Source: Asterias rubens (taxonomy: Eukaryota; Echinodermata; Asteroidea; Forcipulatida; Asteriidae). From it: a stretch of DNA of 64,000 bases. Under the pieces are notes generated by a model. The model saw only the letters and a list, made by a program, of their open reading frames with translations, was not told where the DNA came from and did not search any database. Below, in pieces: positions 34,462 through 59,050 of the stretch; the stretch's first letter is position 1; each line of letters begins with the position of its first letter. Both the position numbers and the translations under genes were made by a program. The stretch spans positions 16,891,685 to 16,955,684 of the forward strand of contig NC_047063.1 of assembly GCF_902459465.1 (NCBI RefSeq). Direction: 5' to 3'.

Positions 34462-34496
34462 TGATGCATATTCATGAGTTACCGGTCTTCGTAAAA

Positions 34497-46483
<11,987 letters not shown>

Positions 46484-46528
46484 CGACACAGATACGATAA
46501 TCTAATGCACTCAATCGTAATATCCTTA

Positions 46529-46944
46529 TTAGGCCCATGTCGCTCGAGGCAATTTACAGGCAACCAGTTCCAGGCAATATCCAAGAAGGAAATTCACTCA
46601 CATTTTGGTTTTCTGAGTATTTTCCATTGGGATAGTGAGATACAGCTGGAGATACAGTCTATTGTGTGGCAGAAGAGTTCCTGTATGTCCAGTGCGGTGG
46701 GTTGCCTACAATTGCCTGAAAAAAATGCTCTGTCGGACATGGCCTTTTGCCCCATGTCACATGGGGCAATTTACAGGCAACCAGTTCCAGGCAATCTCCA
46801 CGAGGTAAAGGCATGCACATCTGAATGTCCACATAGATTTTGTTTGAGAAGTTACTCATGTGTTACCGAAGTGGTCCTGTAGCATTCACTGCAGTTGGTT
46901 GCCTCCAAGTTGTCTGTAAAAGTTACCTCATGTGACAAGGCCCT
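46529..46944. repeat. two related palindromic units in tandem after PMPCB
   Basis: GGCAATTTACAGGCAACCAG then TTCCAGGCAAT occurs at about 46550 and 46771. The mirrored GGTTGCCTACAATTGCCTG and GGTTGCCTCCAAGTTGTCTG close each unit. The pair lies in the likely 3' untranslated region of PMPCB. Confidence 0.8.
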
Positions 46945-48382
46945 GATTCGTGTGCAGAACAGGGCCGCTGTTTAGGGCCAAGTTTCATAGAGTCGCTTAA
47001 GCAGAAAATACTGCTTAGCAAGTATCTGCTATTAGCTAAAATGAGCAAGATACAAAGTGTACATGTGGTGACATGATAGTTTGTCTGGTAACCTTATTCT
47101 TGCGAGTAAATTTTGTTGTGTTAAAAGCTACTTTTTGTGCTTAAGCAGCTCTATGAAACGGGCCCCAGAATACTGTCCAGTTTAGTTGTGTTCTTGGTTT
47201 GCTCAATAATTTGTGGAAAAGATTTTTATTTATAAAGAAATTATAAAAGACTCGCCTACAAAGGAAAGAATGTCAGGTCTACATAATCTTTTTTGTGGGA
47301 CAATATTACTTCATTGTTTTTTGATGTGATTTGAGTAAACTTGACTACGACCAGATCGAAAACTGATAGTAATTCTACCCGGACGTTCAGATATGATTTT
47401 GTTTTAAATTTTAGATTATTGCAACTGCCGATGTCCCTTTGAAAACTCTGAAAGTGGTCAGACATTGAAATTATATCAAATTGAATTGCTGGGAGGAGTA
47501 ACTGTTAATAACAATATTTTTGCCTTTGAATGTCTTATTTGCACACTACTAGTACAAAGTGCACGGCAACACCTTCATATATTGTCGCATCAGTTCAACA
47601 GCATCATATTTCAATTGTGCAATGATGTATCTCGCACTAAATGCTGAAAATGCTCTGTGCAAAAACATTGTATCTCAGCGCCTGTTGGTTTTGTGTGTAC
47701 ATGCCGGTTAATAGATGAGATATAATATTTCAACACTTTCAAACTAGTGTGTAATTTGAAAGGAATTTAAGGAGATTTAGCCTGGTTGCTCTGACACTGT
47801 GCGTTCAAGCCTTCTTATGAAACTTGAAACTCTTAGTAATGTATTGAATTTTAAAAAGCTATGTATGAAAGTTCAGACTCCTTAAAAATATTGAATAAAT
47901 ACCTTTTTCAATGTGAAGTTAAATGGAAGAAAATGGAAGAAATTGGTTTATTTCTAAGTTATATAGCATGAGTTATTTTCCACCTTGCCTGGAATTGGCC
48001 ATTACCACATGCATCAAAGTCATAATGGCATGTTATGAACTGGCTGAAGGAGTCACAAATGATTCTGAAATTCCCATAGTGGCCACAAATGGCTTGTTCT
48101 AAAATGGCTGTAGTGGCTGCACGTTTTTCTGAAATGGGTGAGTGGCTACAAGTTTTTCTGAAACACTATAGTAGCCATAAAATGGCTTGTTCTAAAATGG
48201 CCGCAAGGGGGTTCTGAAATGGCCATAGTGGTGAAAATGTTGTGCAGTATGCGGAAAATGGTAATCGCAAGCGCAAAATTTACCAGTAAGCAGGGCCATG
48301 AAATTGGGCCTAGACAATACTGGTGAAAGGGCATTGAAAGGAATGACAAATGAGCATGAAACATCAACCTTCAGATCAATCC

Positions 48383-48734
48383 TTAAAGGCAGTGTACACT
48401 GTAGGTAATTACTAAAAACAATTGATAGCATACAAAACTTACTTGATAACGAGCAAAGGAGAGTTATTGATAGTTGTTGAAGTAGTTTTCCACTAAATCA
48501 TTTGAATATCATTTTGAGACCTCAGAATTAGAATTTGAGGTCCCGAAATCAAGCATCATAAAGCACACAACTTCGTCTGACAAGGTTTTTTTTTTCTTCC
48601 ATTATCTTGGAGCTTCGACAGCAAATTGAGTTCAAATTTGCACATGTTTGTTTTTTATGCATATGTTGAGATACACCATGCCAAGTGAGAAGACAGGTCT
48701 TTGACAATTACCAAAGGTGTTCAGTGTCTTTACA
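48383..48734. repeat. MITE family A, copy 13
   Basis: TTAAAGGCAGTGTACACTGT to GGTGTTCAGTGTCTTTACA, with the inner palindrome GAGACCTCAGAATTAGAATT and GAGGTCCCGAAATC. Confidence 0.85.
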
Positions 48735-49557
48735 GCCCTCATTTAGATATGTTATTTGAAAACTCTTATTCAGAATCTGAATCAATTTCAAATTTTGGGA
48801 GATAGATATTGATATCTTTTTCCATATTGACATTACTTCAAAGTGAAATGATTCTCAAAAAGCTTTATGCTGTTGAAAGCTGTTGGACTTCTAACCAATT
48901 AGTAAGATTAATTGCCATTTATTTCAGGAGTATACCAAATACATATCAAAGTTTGGAAGATCAAATTGATATATTTTTCCATATACTATAACTTCAAAGA
49001 AGGGAAATGGTTCTGAAAATGCTTTACCTTAAAATTTAAAAAAAAAAGTGTTAAAACCCAGAAAATAAACCATTTTGGGTATCTGTGTTAAATAAAAGTG
49101 TTAAAATCCAGAAAATAAACCATTTCGGGGATCTAGTGCTGCAAATCCATTTCCGTCCGCAATGAAAGCTCACTATGAATTTACATTTTAATAATAGTTA
49201 TGAATCATGTTAAAAATTATTTCCGAAAGCGCCACTTATCAAAAACAAAATTGATCATAGGGGCAGAGCAATAAAAATAGAGAAACAAACCAGGTTAAAA
49301 AGCTAGAAATTTGACATCAAAGAGAAGAGGTAAAATGTTAAAATAATGCAATATAATTATGTCCTGGAAGTGGCCCATGCAGTCATTAAAACATGTGTAG
49401 GATTCTATGCTGTGACATTTGCAGACAGATTACCCTAAACGAGAGGAAAATAATGAAATGCTGTGTCCTTATAAAAAAGGTAAAACAGTTCAAATAACAA
49501 CCGGCGGTGATTTGACATTTCGAAAGAATCCCGATTCTTTGATGATGTACTAGCTCC

Positions 49558-49882
49558 ATGCAGTTTCGAAATCGACGCCCTCTGGAGGGGAAACCCCTCT
49601 ATTTCTTTAACGTCATCTTTCTTTTCTTCGTATCCGGTCCCTCATTGTGTTCATACAATGGAATCACCCAAACACGGAAATACGACGAACACACACACTG
49701 CAAGTGCAAGTGCTACTGGCACAGCAGACCAACATTTCATTAATTGGTGTACGGGACGGGAGCAATCGTCTCAAGTCATAACTAACTAGCGCTCCAAGGT
49801 TGTTGGATCGAGCAAAGGAATTTGAAATGAAATGTTAAAATCCAGGGACTAAACTGCTCACAGGAGGACACGGCTGTAGAAG
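49558..49882 (+). other. candidate 5' untranslated first exon of the plexin gene
   Basis: This stretch is less AT-rich than its surroundings and ends GGCTGTAGAAG followed by GTAAATGA at 49883, a usable donor. The plexin coding exon has an AG acceptor at 52257-52258 in front of its leader. Link and limits are inferred only. Confidence 0.25.
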
Positions 49883-50754
49883 GTAAATGAATTTGTATAC
49901 AGTTTTAAACAGGCCAATACTCGTGGAAGTTGAAGTTTTTCAATAGACAATAATGAGAACTTGGCCTTGGGTCAAAGTAGCCCCAACTTTAGCCCACAAC
50001 TTCTGTGGCCAAGGATTCTGAGAGTCGCACAAGTGGGGCTACTGCGCTATTGTAAATTTTGTTTTAGGTAGCACATTTTTGTCTTCGTAGCCCACGACCA
50101 ACATAGGAATATTCGTACCGGTAATCAATTAGTGTTATCTTCAGTTTCCCTTTCAAGTTGTGTAGGGGGCTTGAAATTAATGACCATCACACAAGTCGTG
50201 CACAAGAAGTTTGATGATTTCCTTTGTACTTTTTTAAGTCTTTTCTGAAAAGTTTTATTCTCGAATACAAGAAATCTTGTTTCACTTGTAGTGTTCAAAG
50301 TCAAACGTGGCATCCTGAACTTTGTTCAAGACTGCTGAATCAATCGTGTGTACAGAACTAGTTTATTTGCTAATTGTTGTCCTTTATAAAGTGTCATTTT
50401 TTATTGTGATAAATGTTGTTGAACTTGGTTAGTGTTTGGTTTTGGATACTACAAATGTGTTGTTTCTAATTTTTATGGAACATAATGTCAAAGATTTGAA
50501 AAGTTAAAAAAAAGACGTTAACGAAAAAAAAACACAAACTCATCTGAAACATGCAACCTGCAAATTTTGCAGCCTCATTTTTCGCTTCCATTATTTAAAA
50601 AAGGGGTACTCAATTGATAGATTTTTCTTTTTTTACTTTCACTTTGATTGCAATATATGAGTGGAAATAAATTGATTGATTGATTGATCAATTTTTTGAT
50701 TGATTTATTAATTGGTTCATTTATTGAATACATGTACCGGTAGTCATCTCAGGT

Positions 50755-51180
50755 GATCAGGTTGGCTCAGTGGGGTTTTTTTTCACCTCAGTTGACCCCG
50801 GTTCAAATCCCACCTCAGCATAATCTTAGATCTTGTCTTCATACCACAACATTCAAATATTTTCTCAAAACTTATCTTATGTCACAAGTTTTCAAGGACT
50901 AATTCTGTTGTGTCTGTTTTTCTTTGATTTTTTTTTTTTTTACTGCGCCTTGAACACCTAGCAGGGTGGATACGTGCACATTGCAAATCTTATTATTTTT
51001 ACTGTGTGGATTGGGTTAAATTCAGTCCCTACCTGGTTACACCTGGGTTTTCCCCCTTTGGGGTTTCCTCACCAATCTTAAACATTTCTTCTTGTTTCCT
51101 GTCCATCATGTTATTGATGCTTATTGTGCCGGTTGTGTAATCAAATTACAAATAATAATATTTAAAATAAAATTTATATT
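50755..51180 (+). repeat. tRNA-derived SINE with 3' body
   Basis: Head CAGGTTGGCTCAGTGGGG (A box) and CCCGGTTCAAATCCCACCTC (B box). A body follows with GGTTACACCTGGGTTTTCCC and a 3' end of AATAATA repeats near 51151. Confidence 0.65.
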
Positions 51181-52321
51181 TTCAAAAACTGGACGTCTTT
51201 CGGCATTACAAAAAGGGAAACAAAGAGTAGAAAAAACAAAAATGTTATAATTTCAGACACTCAATGAAAAAAAGGGCCTCTATTTAGTAATAGTTGAAAC
51301 ATAAAAATTTATTAGTTGTTGTCTAGAGCCAACACTGAAGCTAGGTGAGCATATTGCTACAATATAATCTCATTCCACTTATTGTGTGTGGCTGTGAACA
51401 ATGACTTTTATTCTGAAACAGTGCAACATCTTTTAAAAGTCATTTAGGGAATTGTGGGGTTTTTTTTCAATGTTTGGGTCCAACAGTGAAATTTGTAGAT
51501 TGGTTTAAGTGAACGTATGCTGGTATATTGGCAAATTTATCAACAAAGATGCGATTTAAGTATTGAAATTTTCAGCGGAATTCATTGTCAACCCTTTTGA
51601 GAATACAGCAAAAAATGTCATCAAGAATGTCAAACCCATCCAAAAACGAGGTGGCAGCGAGTACCAACCTTGTTTACAAACGGACAACAGGAAATGTGTT
51701 ATCTCAAAAAATTTCCTTTAGGGGACCTTTGGAGATTCAAGTTTTCCATTGTTTCTTATCTAGGCCTAGTTGTTGATTTCTAACCTTAGGGGGCAAGAAG
51801 TCTGACAAAATATATATGTTGGTCTGGGAGGGCACATCTTTTTTGATGACAGTTTTTATTTTATTTTTTGCTCTCCCCTGGATGGCATATGTGCTTGTTT
51901 TAATTGTATTGTCCGAAGAATTTAAATAAAATAAATTGAATCAATACAATCATTTCTACTATTCCAAGTATAACAAGTATATGCTACTGGGTAAAATTTA
52001 CACCAACTTTTCTCAGTGTCTCTACCAAAGTAGGACCCTACCTTGAAATGACACCCAAGGGAAGGAGTAATAGATAAATAGTGAGTAGTAGTTGAGCGAG
52101 AGGTTGTTTTCAGCAGACGCCATTTTGGGAAACTCTGATGGTCGCCTACCAAGCATCCCGGTCCAGCATATCAGCATCCTAAGCTCAACTGTTTCTTGTT
52201 GTGTTGGGTGCTTCCCCCAATTAACACTTTTGTTTGTACTTTTTCCATTTGTTTTTAGGACATAGCACTCTCTAAGATTATTTGCTGATGCTGAAAAGTT
52301 CCTTCTAAAGTCATCACAGCC

Positions 52322-55300
52322 ATGGATCAATGTTGGATGCTAACGCTTGTATTAGTTACCTACTTCTGCTTATTTGAGTCTGCATCAACTGAAAAGATTG
52401 GAAATATCGCTACTTACAAGACATCGTCCTTCCAAAACCCAGACAGCAATGGCGAACTGAATCATGTTCTTCTTCATAACACCTTGGGCAATGTGTACGT
52501 AGGGGCGGTTAATACAATCTATCGTCTTGACAATAATTTAGAACATCAGAAGAACGCCAGTATATTGCCCACTTGCGAAGATGAACGGAATTGTGTAAAT
52601 CACAATGAAATACTCTTTGTTGAACCTTTGCGGAATGCACTGATTACTTGTGGGAGCTACACTGGGCAATGTCAGCTGAGACATATAGAGGAATTGACGG
52701 TTACCGCTGAGATTGATAATTATGTAGCATCAAATGAAGACAAGACAACAATTGGCCTCTTGGCACCGGGACCTGGGAACATAGACTGGTTGTATGTTGC
52801 TGCTACATTTATAAGTGCTTTTCCCAAAAATAATATTCCTCCAGTATCGAGGAGAACTTTGGATCCGGCAGTACCAGATGCACTACTACTGTTAGCAAGA
52901 AAAGACGATGATACAGTCAATTTCAATAACCGCTATAAGACTGACCCTTTTGACATAACTTATGTGTATGGCTTTTCATCTAGCGGTTTTGTTTATTATG
53001 TCACTCATCAAAATGACTTGTCCAAAGTGGTACGGGTTTGTCACAATGCTGATAGGCCAGTGTCGACCCGTCCAGACTTGGATGCCTATACAGAGATTAC
53101 CATACAATGTGGCCAAGGATCGAGTGTGTATCCCTTAGCCCAAGCAGCTTATGTTGGACCAGCAGGACCCAACATCGCTACGTCATTGGGAAAAGATTCA
53201 AGTGACTTGATGTTGTACGCAGTCTTCACCAAGGAGAACAACTCAGCTCTCTGTATGTTCAGTATGAGCGACATAGAAGGTGCATTTCTTGCTACTGTTG
53301 GTAACTGCATTAGGGGACCTGGGGGTATCAGTGTCACCCATCTGGAAGGAAATAAATGTGATTCCACTGTAAGTTAATCGAATGTATTCAAATCATCAAT
53401 GCCCGTATATTTTACCGTGTGAGAGTGCTCTCAAAAATTTTTTATCACTTCCGAGGGAATAATCATTCATACCCAAAATAACCGTTGAAGACTGAAACAC
53501 AAGGTAATACCACCACACACATCATATACCCATCATGGACAATAACACTAAAAAAAACACATCAAAATCAACTTAAGACTACGACGCACAGACATGACAG
53601 AATGCCGATGTTAAAAATGTGCATTGAATTGCGTATACCCCCTAGCGTTAATACCCCGTAAGTGATACAATTGAGAGTGCCCTCACACGAGTATTAAAAA
53701 TTACTATTATTAGCCAGTTAAAAAAATAATAATTCTATCAGCTTACAAACCTGTAAAATCTTGAGCTCAATCGGTCATCGAAGTTGCGAGATAATAATGA
53801 AAGAAAAAACACCCTTGTCACACGAAGTTGTGTGCGTTTAGATGGTTGATTTCGAGACCTCAAATTCTAAACCTGAGGTCTCAAAATCAAATTCGTGGAA
53901 AATTTCTTCTTTCTCGAAAACTATGTCACTTCAGAGGGAGCCGTTTCTCATCACCAAGTAAGGTTCTATGCCAATAGTTATTTTAAGTAATTACCAATAG
54001 TGTCCACTGCCTTTAAATACAATTAAATCAATGACCTTTCAACCTTTCACAGAATGTTCCAGAGATCACTCCATATCTCTGTGACACCAGTGATCTGTAT
54101 CAATACGCAGATAATCCTAATGCAGTTGAAGCCACACTGTTACTTGAGCAAGCAGGGACTATGATGTCATCAATAGCTACAAGCATTGAGATGAACTATA
54201 CCATTGCTTTCATTGGAACTTCAAGTGGAGATCTTCTTAAGGTGAGGCAGGACCCATAACAATGTAGACTAAGACCCATGGAGGTTAAAGGGACGCATTG
54301 CCTTGGATCGGGCGATCGTGGTCTATGAAAAGCATTTGAAGCTTGACTGCACAAAACGGCGTACCGTGTTAGTTCACAACGTATAAGGATAAACCATGCA
54401 TTTTCAAGCGTTTGTGTGGATCGTTATAAACTACTCTTGAAAATCTTTCTAACCATATGCATTTTATAACAAACAGTTTCAAACGACCAACTTGCCCGAT
54501 CAGAGGCAAGGCATCCCTAAAAACAACTGGAATAAAGTCTTGCAATTGCCCCCTTGGACAACAATCAATCCGTCAATAAACCAACCGATCAATCGTAACA
54601 TTTATTTGCTCTGAAGTTGTTCCGGTTGTGTAAAAGCATCATACGTTATTACCAGTTGTTACAAATTTGATGTACACATCATCTGGGACCAATTTCATGG
54701 CTCTGCTTACTGCAGATTTCTGCGCTTACGATCAGGATTCCCCGCTTACAAGCAATTACGTGCAATTGTAAGCGTAGAATGCCTAGTAGCGTGGAGTGCG
54801 CATGCGCAGAAGTCAAAATTTTCCGCTAACCCGTGAAATATGCTTGCCATAAGCACAGAATACCCTGCTTCCATAAGCGCCGATTCTGTGCTTATGGTAA
54901 GCAGAGCAATGATACAAAGTTCCTATTTTGTTAAAAAAAATCCTTATGAAATTTTGGGATTTGAGTATATAAAAAAAGTTCAATGTCAAATATAAGTTGA
55001 AGATTAAGCATTTAAAGAAATCTACTAGCATTAGTTGACACACAAAAAAACAAGTAATAAAGCACAAGCAGCGGCGTAACTAGACATTTTCATTTGGTGG
55101 GGCAAGTGGGGGCAAAGATTAAATTTGGGGGGGGGGGGCCAAAGAAGTGCAAGATTATTATTAAATAATATGTTAACTGATAGTTGATACACACCAATGC
55201 AGTTCTAAAACAGTCTACATAGCCAGCAGGTAACAAAAGGTTGCGAAAACAACAAAATCTTAGAGAACATGTCATTTTGTATAAGATGAAACTTTTCGAC

Positions 55301-56838
55301 TGTATAAAAGGATTAATTTACCAACTGTGATCACCAAGTATCAATTTAGAGTTGTACATGGCATTCTCAAATAGGCTCTGTGGGTACTAATTAAATTATT
55401 GTTTGTATGTTTTATTTCAGTGTAAATACCCAAAATATAATAATATTAGGCCAAGTAAAAAAGACACATGTTTAGCGTCCCCACCCGCTTCCTTTTTACA
55501 GGCCGCCTCCTTTTTTATTTTATTTTTTATTTTATTTTTTTATGCACATTTAAAAAAAGAATTTTTATTGATTTTTTTGTTTTTGTTTTAAAAAGGGTTA
55601 TTTTAAATGATCTCAGCAAAAACAATCTGAATGTGTTGTCTGAATGCCTTGACCAAAATGTTTCATTAATGTTTTGTGTGTTTCAGCAGTAGAAAAAACA
55701 ATGGATATTTGACATTTTAACAATGAATGGCGGCCATCTTGAAATAAAAAATAAAAAGCCCCTCCTTCCTTTTTTTGAGAAACCCGGACGCTAAACATGT
55801 TTCTTTTTTTACTCGGCCTTATTGTGACAAGTGTAAGCCATTAAAAAAAATCAAAATCAAAATCAAAATACAGGATTGAAATTGTGGGTGTAATATAATC
55901 ACATTTTAGTTATGAAACGGATATTTAAAATAGGCCTACCTCTCAATTCCACCGCTTGCTTCAAAGGAGAAGAATGGTCTAAGCAACCTTTTTCGCTGGC
56001 CATTTTGCTGTAGTAAATTTCTCCGTAGTGCATCTGACTAAGTTGTGTTACTGGAGCTATTGGTCTGCGTTCAGACCACCACGTATTAAACAGAACTTTG
56101 TGACTTCCTGCACTCTCTGTAACCGCAAAACCACAACATACATTTACCGCCAATACGATCGCGCGCGCGTTTGCATTTTTCATGCCTGCGTTATAGTCCA
56201 CATACTGATATGAATAAAAGTTTTCCTTTTTACGGCAGCATTTTATGCAGCCTTAAACGATGTATATATTAGGGCCTATAAGAATATACTTTTTTGTGAT
56301 TTCATATGGGGGGGGGCAAGAGGGGGGGCAAGGGTTTTGAGCGGGGGGGGGGGGGGGGTGCAGGCCCCCCTGCCCCCCCCCCCTCTGGTTACGCCACTGA
56401 GCACAAGGGAAACTGGCATTTAGTAAAATTATTTAACTAATTTTGGGTTGAACAAAGGAAAATATTGAGCATCATCTTGAATTTAGCTCTATATGTATGT
56501 CAGTCTCCCTATCTTTTTTGGAGGGTGCCAGTCGGAAGCACTTCCCGTAACTGCCCTACAGCCAGGGATCACACTCTGTGTAAGATACAACCTGGGATCC
56601 TTTAAGGGGATGTAACTTTTTATTTCAAATAAGCACATAATAAACCTCATGAGAAACTCGCTGTGTAAATTCTTAAAACCCAAAGTCAAACTATTATACT
56701 TCCTACTCTCAGGTGCATATCGAGAGTGGAACATCAGCTCGGTATTATGAGAGAATTGATCTTGGAGATGCCCCAGTTCTGAGAGACATTTCATTCGATG
56801 ACACAAAGCAAGAGATAAACATACTCACCGAACAACAG
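52322..56838 (+). CDS. plexin, N-terminal exons (signal peptide and sema domain)
   Basis: Plexins are single-pass receptors for semaphorins that steer axon and cell migration through a cytoplasmic GAP domain. Three coding exons join in phase 0: 52322-53368, 54053-54241 and 56713-56838, 454 codons with no stop. An AG at 52257-52258 puts 63 bases of leader before the ATG. Residues 1 to about 22 (MDQCWMLTLVLVTYFCLFES) are a signal peptide. The rest is a plexin-type sema propeller: NTLGNVYVGAVNTIYRLDNN, the Cys-bearing LPTCEDERNCVNHNEILFVE, ALITCGSYTGQCQLRHIEEL, LCMFSMSDIEGAFLATVGNC and TIAFIGTSSGDLLKVHIESG. Potential N-glycosylation sites include NAS and NNS. PSI, IPT, transmembrane and GAP parts are not in the window and should lie past 64000. 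Class A or B was not resolved. Confidence 0.9.
53745..54016. repeat. MITE family A, copy 14 (left end missing), plexin intron 1
   Basis: It starts in ACAAACCTGTAAAATCTTGA and ends ATAGTGTCCACTGCCTTTAA, 36 bases before exon 2. The inner palindrome is GAGACCTCAAATTCTAAACC and GAGGTCTCAAAATC. Confidence 0.85.
54286..54524. repeat. family C repeat, copy 4, plexin intron 2
   Basis: TTAAAGGGACGCATTGCCTT and GGATCGGGCGATCG open it. TACCGTGTTAGTTCACAACG and AACCATATGCATTTTATAAC are in the body. CGATCAGAGGCAAGGCATCC closes it. Confidence 0.75.
55069..56399. mobile_element. hAT-type non-autonomous element, 1.33 kb, plexin intron 2
   Basis: Ends CAGCGGCGTAACTAGAC and, mirrored, CAGTGGCGTAACCAGAG. AGCACAAG lies on both sides (55061-55068 and 56400-56407), an 8-bp target duplication as hAT transposons make. 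Long G and C runs sit just inside the ends (55127-55138 and 56308-56382). The body has no transposase frame and contains the nested element 55449-55818. Confidence 0.9.
55449..55818. mobile_element. Harbinger-like MITE nested inside the hAT element
   Basis: GGCCAAGTAAAAAAGACACA, TGTTTAGCGTCC at the left and GGACGCTAAACATGTTTC, TTTTTACTCGGCC at the right are mirrors. TTA stands before (55446-55448) and after (55819-55821). Confidence 0.85.
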
Positions 56839-57435
56839 GTATGTTAGTTAGAGTCTCGTCGCATGAGGCAATTTCTTTTTCACTGGCACTGTAGAGACGA
56901 CCAACTGTTTATACGCCTGAAACCGTGGGCCTACTCCTTGTCCCTCTTTTGTTTGTACTCCAACTATTTTGCAACAGCTCCCATTGGTTTTGTACATGTT
57001 TTCCCAACTGTGGACCTTTCCCGAACAGTGGACCGTCTTGTCTTCCTTTGTTATATTAGTCCTTGGTTTGAATGTATATACCTACTCATCACCACTACTT
57101 GCAAGAGGACAATTCTGTTGTTCAACTTTCTTGGAAACTTTCTATCAGCAAGCAATAAGTATAATAATAATACAAAATTTTAAGTTTTTCCTATTTCTCT
57201 AAGGACTACGTCTAATTCAAAATATTATAGAAATATAAATGTAGATAAATACAATAAAACTAACATGTGAAAAAAAATCAAAAGGTGGTAGCGTTTTTGA
57301 GATACCACCGAAAATCTGGAGTGGTTATGTCTGTGCAGAAAAAATAATCTGCAATTTGAACACACAATAATGAGAAACGTTTCTCAGATTGAAATGTTTT
57401 TGAGTTCATATCTCTAAACCAAATTCCTTCGAAGG

Positions 57436-57643
57436 AAATTGTTTCTCAAAATGTTGTACACTATCAACAGCTGCAGTGCTTCTCACCAAGAAAGTTTTTA
57501 TATTACAAATTGTTGGAGAAACTTCTAAAGGTATTCCATAGAAATTGTTTCTCAAAATGTTGGTCATTATCAACAGCTGCAGTGCTTCTCAACGAGAAAG
57601 TTTTTGTATTATAAATTGTTGGAGAAACTTCTAAAGGTATACC
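57436..57643. repeat. two-copy tandem repeat, 106-bp period
   Basis: AAATTGTTTCTCAAAATGTT, ATCAACAGCTGCAGTGCTTC and GTTGGAGAAACTTCTAAAGG occur at 57436 and again from 57542. TGTTTCTCAAAATGTT resembles the family A body, a possible distant relation. Confidence 0.85.
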
Positions 57644-57889
57644 CTTCGTCTAAATGCAAAGTACAATATTTGTAATTATTGAGTAAAAGCAAAAATATGA
57701 GGAGTATTGTCTAAGATGGTGATTATGTTCAAGAGTAACAATCCTCCAGGGAAATATTTCTTTCTGCTGATTTTTGAGGAAGTAGCATATATGAAGACCT
57801 GTCATAATGGATTATATCAGTTGCCGCAATCTTGATACTTAAAAAATAAACATGTACTAAACTAAACTTCAACTGAAGAAGCCTTCAGG

Positions 57890-58110
57890 CGTCGTTGGGT
57901 TGATAGCGTTCCGACTCTCTCCGGGATTCCCGCGATATTCACTGGCGATATTCACGCGAGACTGCTGGCCCCACGGGACTTACTGCTCTTGCGCTGTGCA
58001 GGTTCATTAAGTAGTCGGCAGCCAGCTGCTTTGCGCAAGAGCAGTGATCTCACGAGAGCAGTAATCGCGGAAACTTAAACCGCCACGACTTTACTCTCAC
58101 ACCGCGACAG
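57890..58110. repeat. GC-rich foldback segment
   Basis: ACTGCTCTTGCGC is mirrored by GCGCAAGAGCAGT about 60 bases on. CGTTCCGACTC and CGCGATATTCAC motifs surround it. Limits are uncertain. Confidence 0.5.
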
Positions 58111-58986
58111 ACCATTAATGACTTGTCCACAAGTCTAGCACAGGTTTGGACAGATGATGTATTTTTATTACCATAAGAAAGCTAAAAGTCGAAAATGCAT
58201 AGCTCTTGAAAGTGAGGCTCCACGGTCAAAATTTTAGTTTTGTGATGCACTCCATTTCCAATAGATGGAAAAATGAAAGTCTCATACCTCGCATTAAAAT
58301 GGCGTTAATTGCTTCTGTGTTTAATACCCTTACAGGGACATTTTTTGCGAAAATCCAAAAATGCTCAATGATGCCACTTGTGGTCTGTACATTTTTGTAC
58401 AGAAAATTCTTAGTAGGCCTACACTGCTACACTCTGAAGGCCTACACTCTGAAGATACTCAATCAAAACAGTATGGAATTATTTTGAGCTTCTGACTGGC
58501 ACTGAAATCCCTTTTTGGAAGTACAAACCCAAGATGACATTATATTTCAAATTTCAAATATAATTTTATTTTCCATCGAGGTATAGAGCAATAATTTTTC
58601 CCAAACTTTATAAAGACTCCATCTTATTTGAAAATGAATGCATTACAAAAATTAATTTTGACCTCGGAGCCCCTTTTTTGAAAACCCATCGATATACTTT
58701 ATTTTGATTCCGATCTACTTTTGAATGCATAATACATTATGAGCCACTATTAGGATGTCATTCATGTATGACTGGCATGCGACATATGGCATGTGTGAGA
58801 TCCAATAATAACAAATCTCCCTCGCAGTTAAAAAGGATTAGGTTTACAGTTAGATATGTCATTAAGGACTTATTTGTATTTTGTATTTTCGATTGTTTAT
58901 TTTTTTTATTTTTTTTTTTATTTTATTTATTTATTTATCATTATTTAGCTGTTCCGAGCTTTCAGTCGGAACAGCTATTGTTTTCG

Positions 58987-59001
58987 TCCAGATTATTATT
59001 A

Positions 59002-59049
<48 letters not shown>
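58987..59049. repeat. ATT trinucleotide microsatellite
   Basis: About 17 ATT units after GTTTTCGTCCAG. It follows CGAGCTTTCAGTCGGAACAG; CGGAACAGCT recurs at 62735. Confidence 0.95.

Positions 59050-59050
<1 letters not shown>

Larger units (their letters stand above)
46484..49550. other. 3' flank of PMPCB and spacer
   Basis: AATAAA at 47894-47899 is a possible distal poly(A) signal for PMPCB. 46980-47165 is CTTAAGCAG-type repeat debris. 48050-48235 is a degenerate tandem of AAATGGC/GTTCTAAAATGG. 48790-49030 and 49049-49140 hold short tandem duplications (ACTTCAAAG..ATGGTTCTGAAAA and CAGAAAATAAACCATTT). No gene seen. Confidence 0.45.

Noticed and set aside
52022-52330. 102-residue minus-strand frame before plexin
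   Set aside because: It overlaps the plexin leader exon on the other strand and shows no family features.
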